Origin: Actinomycetota bacterium
Lineage (GTDB): Bacteria; Actinomycetota; Actinomycetes; S36-B12
DNA length: 11,479 nt
Assembly: GCA_016870425.1 (NCBI GenBank)
Contig: VGBQ01000069.1
Coordinates: forward strand, 1 to 11,479
Reading direction: 5' to 3'
The notes under the pieces were generated by a model. It had not been told where the DNA came from, did not search any database, and saw nothing but the letters and a program-made list of their open reading frames with translations. Both the position numbers and the translations under genes were made by a program. This document shows positions 1-5,246 of the stretch, one piece after another (the first letter of the stretch is position 1; each line of letters begins with the position of its first letter).

Positions 1-1620
1 GACCGCGCGTCGCAGCGCACGCCGCCCCTTCCCCTGGCCGATGTATCCCGCGTGTACGCCGCCTACGACGAGATCAAGGCTGAGCGGCACGTCATGGACT
101 TCGACGACGTCCTACTGATGACCGTCGGCCTGCTCGGGGAGCGCCCCGACATCCTCGATGAAGTGCGGACGGCGTACCGCTGGTTCACCGTCGATGAGTT
201 CCAGGACGTCAGTCCGCTGCAGCACCGTCTGCTCGATCTGTGGCTCGGCGACCGTCGGGATATCTGCGTGGTCGGCGACTCCGCGCAGACGATCTACTCC
301 TTCGCGGGGGCGACCGACCGATTCCTCCGCGACTTCCCCACTCGATTTCCCGGGGCCACGCAGGTGCGCCTGGTTCGGGACTATCGCAGCACCGAGCCGA
401 TCGTGGCCATGGCCAACACCCTCATGGCAGAGATGGGCGACCACGGCGGTCGCCTCGTGTCACAGTGCGGCACCGGACCACAGCCGGAGATCCGCGACTT
501 CGACGATGAAGTTGCCGAGGCCCAGGCCGTGGCTACCCACGTCGCCCGCCTCATCGCCGACGGTGTGCCCGCCGAGGGAGTGGCCATCCTCGTGCGCATC
601 AATGCGCTGATGCCGGCATTCGAGGAGTCCCTGTCCGCGCTCGGCATCCCCCTTGTCCTCCGCGGAGGCGAGCGCTTCTTCGAGCGCCGCGAGGTGCGCG
701 AAGCGATCACGCGCCTGCGCGGGGCCGCGCGCGGCGGCGAGATCACCGGCGGAGCACTCGCTGACCAGGTCTCCTCCGTCCTCAGCGCGATGGGGTGGAG
801 CGCGGAGGCGCCCCGGACCACGGGTGCGGTACGCGAGCGCTGGGAGTCCCTTGCCTCCATCGTCGACCTCGCTACCGGGCATGGCGCACAAGGCGGCGAT
901 CTTGCGAGCCTTGTCGACGAACTCGATCGTCGAGCTGCCGCGCAGCATGCCCCCGTGGCTCGCGGCGTGACCTTGGCCACCATCCACGCGGCCAAGGGGC
1001 TGGAGTGGGAGGCGGTCGTCATCGCGGGGTGCGCGGATGGCTCGATCCCGCACTCCCAGTCGCTGACCCCGGAGGCGCTGGCCGAGGAGCGCCGGCTCTT
1101 CTATGTCGCCATCACGCGCGCCCGTCGCCACCTGCTCCTCACCTGGGCGCGGTCGCGGCAGCCCGGCGGGCGAGGTGCCCGGCAGCCCAGTCGATTCCTC
1201 GACCTCCTCACGTCGCATCCTCGCTCCGATGCGGGCGCACCCCGGTCCAGCGTGCGCCGAGGCAGCGGGGGTGCCACCGCCTCGCGCCGGGGGCCCGCGG
1301 CGTGCCGCACCTGCGGGCGCAGCCTGGTCACGGGGGCTGAGCGCGCCCGGCTGCGCTGCCGCACCTGCCCGCCGACGGCTAGCGAGGTGACGGTCGATCG
1401 ACTGCGGACCTGGAGACTCGAGCGAGCCCGTGAGCGTGAGGTGCCCGCCTATGTCATCTTCACGGACGCCACGATGGAAGCACTCGCCGACACACTGCCC
1501 CGCGACACCGACGAGCTCCTAGCCATCAGCGGGATCGGCCCCGACAAGGTTGATCGCTACGGAGAGGACCTCCTCGCCCTCCTCGCCGAGGCGCGTCAGC
1601 AGGGAGCCGACAGCCCCTGA
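1..1620 (+). CDS. uvrD2: UvrD2-type SF1A DNA helicase with tetracysteine motif and HRDC domain (5' end outside window)
   Basis: ATP-dependent 3'-5' DNA helicase of the UvrD/PcrA/Rep superfamily, acting in DNA repair or replication. The frame is open from base 1 without a stop, so the gene starts upstream; about 539 codons remain, and the Walker A part of domain 1A is missing. Visible motifs: Walker B/motif II DEFQD (193-207), motif III VVGDSAQTIYSFAGA (from about 268), motif IV RDYRST (about 376-393), motif V TIHAAKGLEW (about 979-1008) and motif VI FYVAITRARR (about 1099-1128). After a basic linker come two CRTC pairs (1303-1314 and 1357-1368), a probable zinc-binding tetracysteine motif, then an HRDC domain (about 1402-1593) containing LLAISGIGPDKVDRYG. 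This tail is the hallmark of UvrD2, known and essential in mycobacteria, and separates it from UvrD1/PcrA. The stop lies 25 bp inside the convergent ThiF-like gene. The GTG at 52 is internal to domain sequence, not the true start. Confidence 0.95.
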   Translation, partial: DRASQRTPPLPLADVSRVYAAYDEIKAERHVMDFDDVLLMTVGLLGERPDILDEVRTAYRWFTVDEFQDVSPLQHRLLDLWLGDRRDICVVGDSAQTIYSFAGATDRFLRDFPTRFPGATQVRLVRDYRSTEPIVAMANTLMAEMGDHGGRLVSQCGTGPQPEIRDFDDEVAEAQAVATHVARLIADGVPAEGVAILVRINALMPAFEESLSALGIPLVLRGGERFFERREVREAITRLRGAARGGEITGGALADQVSSVLSAMGWSAEAPRTTGAVRERWESLASIVDLATGHGAQGGDLASLVDELDRRAAAQHAPVARGVTLATIHAAKGLEWEAVVIAGCADGSIPHSQSLTPEALAEERRLFYVAITRARRHLLLTWARSRQPGGRGARQPSRFLDLLTSHPRSDAGAPRSSVRRGSGGATASRRGPAACRTCGRSLVTGAERARLRCRTCPPTASEVTVDRLRTWRLERAREREVPAYVIFTDATMEALADTLPRDTDELLAISGIGPDKVDRYGEDLLALLAEARQQGADSP

Positions 1621-2621
1621 CGGCCGCGCGCATGGGTCCCCCGGCCCGTGTCCGGCCACAGGCACCCGCACAGGGGGTGGGGAGGGCGAGCCTCGCGCTC
1701 GATCCGGCCGTCGGGCAGCGTGACGACGAGGGCGCCCTCGAGTGCGGTGGTGCGCACGGTCGCAGGTCCAGCGTCGACGACGGCAAGCACCTGCATCGCG
1801 GCCACGGCACCGGACAGGTGCGCGAGGCCGGCGGCGATCGGCCCCGGCGTGCGTGCGGCCCACTGGACTGCGACGCGTGCCCATGACGGGTCAGCGTCGG
1901 CGAGGTGGAGGTCGCGGCAGCGCAGGCATGAGGTCCGTCCGGGGATCACCAGCGGTCCGATCACCGCCCGCGCGCCTCCGGCGGCAACGGCGAGGTGGGG
2001 GATGTCCAGTGCCATCGCGTCAGGGTCTGCCGCCGCGTCGGGATGAGCGGCGTCACACAGGACATGACAGACGCGATCGCCCACGCCGCGGCGGTGCCGC
2101 CGCGAACTCGAGCTTCTCACCGGGTCGCGCACGACCTTGCCGATGCCCGCGCAGGTGAGGACCATGGCGACGACGTCAGCAACAGCCCCGGTGCCGTCGA
2201 CGGCAACCTCAGCATGTCGGCGACGATCGATGACGTCGCGGGCCTCGTCGGTGCTGCCGTGAAGGTGACGTGTGGCGGCCAGATCGCCGACGAGCAGGTC
2301 GCGCACGTGCAGAGAGGCATCGCGCAGTGACGCGGGTATCGACGACGCGTCATCCACCAGGCCGCAGCGCACCGCTGCGCGGAGAAGTCGGCGTAGCTTG
2401 GCGGGGCGCAGTCCGCGCTCCCTGCCCTGGTCGAGGGCCGCGTCCAGTGGCCGTTCACCTCCCAGGCTCAGGAGCCAGGAGACGTGAGCGGGATCCACGT
2501 CGTCCAGGCGCACCGCGTGAGGCGGCCAGCCCATCTCGATGCTGGCATCGGACCGCCAGACCAGGGGCACGTCGTGGCGCGTCCACGGCCGGGCAGGCAG
2601 GGGCGGGGTCATCGCGGGCAT
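1596..2621 (-). CDS. ThiF/E1-like protein of the TOMM cyclodehydratase C-protein type
   Basis: 341 residues. The C-terminal half resembles ThiF/MoeB-like E1 proteins, specifically the leader-binding partner of azoline-forming cyclodehydratases. It has a structural-zinc tetrad of CLRC (C232, C235) and CGC (C318, C320). The stretch around SCLRCRDLHLADADPSW and the HPLCGC ending are typical of that family. A degenerate glycine-rich nucleotide-loop remnant (VDGTGAVADV, about 141-150) precedes it. Residues about 15-110 are a helix-rich N-terminal region that could be a winged-helix peptide-recognition fold (inference). No YcaO partner, dehydrogenase or precursor peptide lies in the window, so it is an orphan, as I recall for Rv3196 in mycobacteria. 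It may be an inactive or repurposed E1 fold. The ATG at 2621 has no Shine-Dalgarno sequence; a weak -10 (CAGGCT) sits six bases upstream. A second ATG at 2612 is possible. The 3' end overlaps uvrD2 tail to tail by 25 bp. Confidence 0.75.
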   Translation of the reverse strand: MPAMTPPLPARPWTRHDVPLVWRSDASIEMGWPPHAVRLDDVDPAHVSWLLSLGGERPLDAALDQGRERGLRPAKLRRLLRAAVRCGLVDDASSIPASLRDASLHVRDLLVGDLAATRHLHGSTDEARDVIDRRRHAEVAVDGTGAVADVVAMVLTCAGIGKVVRDPVRSSSSRRHRRGVGDRVCHVLCDAAHPDAAADPDAMALDIPHLAVAAGGARAVIGPLVIPGRTSCLRCRDLHLADADPSWARVAVQWAARTPGPIAAGLAHLSGAVAAMQVLAVVDAGPATVRTTALEGALVVTLPDGRIEREARPPHPLCGCLWPDTGRGTHARGRQGLSAPC

Positions 2622-2627
2622 GTGGGG

Positions 2628-2633
2628 AGCCTG
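2628..2633 (-). promoter_or_regulatory. Possible -10 element for a leaderless ThiF-like mRNA
   Basis: On the minus strand CAGGCT occupies -12 to -7 relative to the A of the ATG at 2621. It keeps the conserved A and final T of TANNNT but has C at the first position. CCGACG (2652-2657) lies 18 bp upstream and shares the GAC core of a -35 box. No ribosome binding site precedes this ATG, which favours leaderless initiation. The call rests on geometry alone and is weaker than the three other sites of this kind. Confidence 0.35.
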
Positions 2634-2705
2634 GCACGATGCGCGAATCCCCGTCGGGCGTCGTCCACAGCTGCGGCGCTGTGAGAGCCCTGGTGATGCT
2701 GTCGG

Positions 2706-3971
2706 CTATGCGCCGCAGAAGTGCACGGCGTACGCCGCCATGATCTGGGCGCACGCGACGGTCTCACGCAGATCCACCCACTCAGCAGGGGCGTGCGCGG
2801 CCGCGCTCTCACCCGGGCCGAAGTGCACGGTAGGAATGCCCGCGCCCACGAGTAGGCGCAGGTCTGAGCCATAGGGCGCGGCGTACACCTCCGGTTGCCG
2901 GTGCCAGATGCGTGAGGCCACCTCGCCGAGACCGCGCACGACGGGATGCTCCGGATCGGTGCGCCCCGAGGCGAACTGCCCGCCCCACCACTCGATCTCG
3001 ACAGGGTGCTCTGCGAACCACGGATCGAGGTCGCACAGCCCGGCGAGGGCCTCCTCGAGTGCGCCACGCGCTTGCCCGGGCGTCTCGCCGAGAGCGACTC
3101 CGAGGCGACCCTCGGCGATGAGGAGGTCCGGCACGGTGGACGCCCAGTCTCCCGCGCGCACGGTGCCGATGGAGAGCGGATAGGCCACGGGCCAGCGCTG
3201 CATGAGCGGGTCGACCGACTCATTGCGGCGCGCTTCGAGCCGGCGGAGCTCCTCGAGCACCGGGAGCATCTTGTCCAGCGCGCTCACGCCCTCGGTCCGG
3301 CGTGAGGCGTGAGTGGCGCGACCGCGGATGCGCAAACGGAAGGTGAGTGCCCCACCGTTGGCGGGCACCAGGTCCAGGCTGGTCGGCTCAGGAAGGATGC
3401 AGGCGTCCGCGGTGATGCCCTGGCGCAGCAGGGCGTAGGTGCCGAGACCGCCGTCCTCCTCGCCGGACACGGCCGCAAGGATCACGTCGCCTCGCAGCCG
3501 CGTGCCGCTGGCGAGGAGTGCCGTAGCGGCGGAGGTGATCGCAGCGGTGCCCGCCTTCATGTCGCAGGCGCCTCGCCCGATGAGCCGGTCGCCGCGGATC
3601 TCGGGGCGGAATGGGTCACCGGACCATGCGCCTCGGTCTCCGGGAGGCACGACGTCCGTGTGGCCAAGCAAGAGGAGGGTTGGTCCATCGCCGGTGCCGG
3701 GTATTCGGGCGATCACCCCTCGTGCTGAGGAGCGCTCGACCTCCATGCCGGGGAAGTCCGGCTCGGCCGCCAGCGCAGCCACGTCGATGTCCCAGGCGGT
3801 GACGTCCAGGCCCAGGGCGTCCCACTCGCGGGCGATGTCATCTTGGATCTCGGACTCGGCATCGGTCCCGCCAAGGGAAGGCACGGCCACAAGACGCTCG
3901 ACGGCGCCGACGAGCCCGAGGCTGTCGACGCCGTCGATGACGTGTGCGGTGCCGTGCGGATCGTCAATCAC
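2706..3971 (-). CDS. M20-family metallopeptidase (ArgE/DapE-like deacylase or dipeptidase)
   Basis: 421 residues, normal for a cytosolic M20 di-zinc hydrolase that cleaves amide bonds of N-acyl amino acids or small peptides. All catalytic features are present: GHTDVVP (zinc ligand H104, D106), GRGACDMKAG (bridging D137), SGEEDGG (general base E171 and ligand E172), PEPT (E195), GRATHAS in the dimerisation domain (H221) and the last zinc ligand H393 in GPGESAAAHAP. The lid/dimerisation domain spans about 205-320. The ArgE/DapE pattern is clear but the substrate cannot be read from sequence; no arginine or lysine pathway partner is adjacent, and argG is 7 kb away on the other strand. The start is GTG at 3971, chosen for the ideal GGAGGA (3978-3983) six bases upstream. 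It follows the DUF5679 gene by 43 bp on the same strand and probably shares its transcript. Stop TAG. Confidence 0.9.
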   Translation of the reverse strand: MIDDPHGTAHVIDGVDSLGLVGAVERLVAVPSLGGTDAESEIQDDIAREWDALGLDVTAWDIDVAALAAEPDFPGMEVERSSARGVIARIPGTGDGPTLLLLGHTDVVPPGDRGAWSGDPFRPEIRGDRLIGRGACDMKAGTAAITSAATALLASGTRLRGDVILAAVSGEEDGGLGTYALLRQGITADACILPEPTSLDLVPANGGALTFRLRIRGRATHASRRTEGVSALDKMLPVLEELRRLEARRNESVDPLMQRWPVAYPLSIGTVRAGDWASTVPDLLIAEGRLGVALGETPGQARGALEEALAGLCDLDPWFAEHPVEIEWWGGQFASGRTDPEHPVVRGLGEVASRIWHRQPEVYAAPYGSDLRLLVGAGIPTVHFGPGESAAAHAPAEWVDLRETVACAQIMAAYAVHFCGA

Positions 3972-3977
3972 GACCGA

Positions 3978-3983
3978 TCCTCC
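3978..3983 (-). promoter_or_regulatory. Shine-Dalgarno site of the M20 gene
   Basis: GGAGGA on the minus strand, six bases before the GTG at 3971. It decides this non-ATG start. Confidence 0.8.
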
Positions 3984-4014
3984 GGCCGGACGGCAGAGCC
4001 GCCCCTATCGTGTG

Positions 4015-4170
4015 TCAGGCCTTGCCCAGGATGCGGGTCACCTTGGTGCCGCAGACAGGGCAGATGCCCTTGGCGAAACGCCGACCGTTGGTCTCCATGA
4101 CGTTGCCAGTGAACTCGCGCTTCTCCTTGCACTTCACGCAGTACGCCTCGCCCGTGTACGACTCGGCCAT
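4015..4170 (-). CDS. DUF5679-type zinc-ribbon small protein, 51 aa
   Basis: A 51-residue protein with two CxxC knuckles, CVKC (C11, C14) and CPVC (C37, C40), spaced as in a rubredoxin-like zinc ribbon. Between them lies the polar core FTGNVMETNGRRFAKG; the C-terminus is basic (KVTRILGKA). This matches the DUF5679 family, a very small conserved actinobacterial protein of unknown function; nucleic-acid or protein binding is plausible from the ribbon but unproven. The ATG at 4170 is chosen over an upstream ATG at 4212 because GAGGAGGA (4177-4184) ends six bases before it and the extra N-terminal residues are not family-like. The gene is followed 43 bp later by the M20 gene, so it probably heads a leftward operon. 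A perfect 17-bp palindrome lies 26 bp upstream of the start. Confidence 0.85.
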   Translation of the reverse strand: MAESYTGEAYCVKCKEKREFTGNVMETNGRRFAKGICPVCGTKVTRILGKA

Positions 4171-4176
4171 GGGCCG

Positions 4177-4184
4177 TCCTCCTC
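4177..4184 (-). promoter_or_regulatory. Strong Shine-Dalgarno site of the DUF5679 gene
   Basis: GAGGAGGA on the minus strand, six bases before the ATG at 4170. It identifies the 51-residue start over the longer in-frame option. Confidence 0.85.
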
Positions 4185-4195
4185 GTCTCGTGTCC

Positions 4196-4212
4196 GTGAG
4201 GCCTGGCCTCAC
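4196..4212. promoter_or_regulatory. Perfect 17-bp palindrome upstream of DUF5679 (possible operator)
   Basis: GTGAGGCC-T-GGCCTCAC has two perfect 8-bp arms around a single base. It lies 26-42 bp upstream of the DUF5679 start and 12 bp upstream of its ribosome binding site. A one-base loop cannot form a good RNA hairpin without losing base pairs, so a binding site for a dimeric repressor is the more natural reading (inference). No regulator gene is in the window. Confidence 0.45.
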
Positions 4213-4331
4213 TCAGCCCCCCTGGCGGGGACCTGCCCCTAGGGGGCCGCGTCGCCACCATAGGGCAGCCAGCCGCCCCACGGGGGGACCGACCTAGGCC
4301 AGGGGCGCCGTGTCGTGGGCGAATTGCGGCA

Positions 4332-4337
4332 AATGTA
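4332..4337 (-). promoter_or_regulatory. Tentative -10 element for the DUF5679-M20 transcript
   Basis: TACATT on the minus strand fits TANNNT and sits in the least GC-rich part of the spacer. Predicted transcription would start near 4325. No good -35 is found at the right spacing, so this is a weak call. Confidence 0.25.
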
Positions 4338-4517
4338 CCTGTTTTGCCCGGTCATACCTTCGGGGGTGGGGCCTCTGAGTGCCGGGGCCATGGGGAAGCC
4401 CCCGGGGCGCTTGGCCGCGCGCACCTTCCCCTCGCGCACGCGGCCCGTTATCCCGGGGGCTGCGCGTGTGAACGTAGGCGCCCTGTCGAGGGTCGTCAAC
4501 GCGGCCTGTGGGTGGCG

Positions 4518-4580
4518 CTGGGGATGACCTGGGGACACGGTCGGCGCGCCCTGGGGAGAGGCCGTGGACAGTGCTGGGGA
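4518..4580 (+). repeat. Four phased CTGGGGA direct repeats
   Basis: CTGGGGA occurs exactly at 4518-4524, 4529-4535, 4551-4557 and 4574-4580. Start-to-start distances are 11, 22 and 23 bp, close to one and two helical turns. GGGGACA (4531-4537 and 4576-4582) and GTGGACA (4564-4570) overlap or lie between them and loosely resemble the reverse complement of DnaA-box cores. Function unknown. Confidence 0.5.
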
Positions 4581-4676
4581 CAGCTCGGGCCGTCGTTGCC
4601 GGCGACGGCATCTGACGTGGGCTGATGATGTCCACGGCCTGTGGAGCAAAATTTCCGCGCCAGGGTGCGTGGCGGG

Positions 4677-5246
4677 CTACACCGCGAGGCGGCGGCGTGC
4701 GGCCTCCACGAGGTCGCGCACCGACGCGTCGGTGTCCTCTGGCAGTGCCGACCAGGGCCACCAGCGCAGGTCGATCGACTCTGAGGAGCGCCGCTCAATG
4801 CTGCCGGGTGCGGCAATGACGAGGAACTGGACATCCAGGTGGTCCAGGGTCGTTTCGCCGCCGTGGCCATCGCGGCAGCGGACACGATGGCGATCCAGTC
4901 GCAGCGGCGCGGGGTCGATGTCAATCGACGCGATGCCACCCTCTTCAACGGACTCGCGCCTCGCCGCATCGACGAGAGACTCGTCTGTCGCCTCGACGTG
5001 GCCACCGAGTTGCAGCCAACGTCCTACGAGCGGATGCAGGGTGAGAAGCACGCCCTGCCGCTCGACGTCGACGACCAGCGCACTACCGGTGATGTGGCCG
5101 ACGCGGTTGTGACGTGTCATCGCATCGGAATGTGCTTGCAAGAAGGTGAGGTAGGCCTGTCTCAGCGTGTCCTGGTCTGGGCTGGGTGCCCGCCAGTCAG
5201 TGAGCAGGTCGACCGCATCCCGATGCAGACGGTCAGGCGCTGTCAT
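4677..5246 (-). CDS. Nudix hydrolase
   Basis: 189-residue Nudix-fold pyrophosphohydrolase, expected to cleave a nucleoside diphosphate linked to some group X using Mg2+ or Mn2+. The Nudix box starts at GGHVEATDES (81-90) and ends RRESVEEGGI (96-105), with metal-binding R97-E98 and E101-E102. The loop between the box glycine and the RE pair is one residue longer than canonical, with aspartate (D88) at the usual glutamate position; GGHxExxD variants of this sort occur in known Nudix subfamilies. VGHITGSALVV (49-59) and HLDVQFLV (136-143) are the flanking strands. The substrate is not predictable. The start is ATG at 5246 (MTAPDRLHRD), because sequence upstream is the DUF2342 gene in another frame. 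The two genes overlap by 14 bp and the ribosome site is weak, so translational coupling to DUF2342 is likely. Stop TAG. Confidence 0.88.
   Translation of the reverse strand: MTAPDRLHRDAVDLLTDWRAPSPDQDTLRQAYLTFLQAHSDAMTRHNRVGHITGSALVVDVERQGVLLTLHPLVGRWLQLGGHVEATDESLVDAARRESVEEGGIASIDIDPAPLRLDRHRVRCRDGHGGETTLDHLDVQFLVIAAPGSIERRSSESIDLRWWPWSALPEDTDASVRDLVEAARRRLAV

Larger units (their letters stand above)
4171..4676. other. 506-bp gene-free region between DUF5679 and the Nudix gene
   Basis: No convincing gene on either strand: open frames here have poor composition and lack ribosome binding sites. It holds the upstream region of DUF5679 with its palindrome (4196-4212), a 10-bp palindrome CCCCTAGGGG (4236-4245), an AT-richer patch at about 4321-4357, four CTGGGGA repeats (4518-4580) and the inverted pair TCCAC/GTGGA (4631-4645). 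A possible minus-strand -10 (TACATT, 4332-4337) would give DUF5679 a leader of about 155 bases, but no matching -35 is clear. I see no U-tract terminator after the Nudix gene. Confidence 0.6.

Noticed and set aside
4171..4212. Longer DUF5679 start at 4212
   Set aside because: It adds 14 residues through the palindrome and ribosome site; the strong Shine-Dalgarno sequence favours 4170.
4236..4245. CCCCTAGGGG palindrome as an operator
   Set aside because: Only 10 bp and of simple G/C-run composition, so it is expected by chance in such GC-rich spacer DNA.
4239..4354. Shorter frame MTGQNRYICRNS... considered as a leader peptide
   Set aside because: The AGG before its ATG is too close to act as a ribosome site, and nothing regulated in the attenuation style lies directly downstream.
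4239..4649. 136-codon minus-strand open frame in the spacer
   Set aside because: Arg/Pro-rich composition typical of high-GC noise, no ribosome binding site, no recognisable domain.
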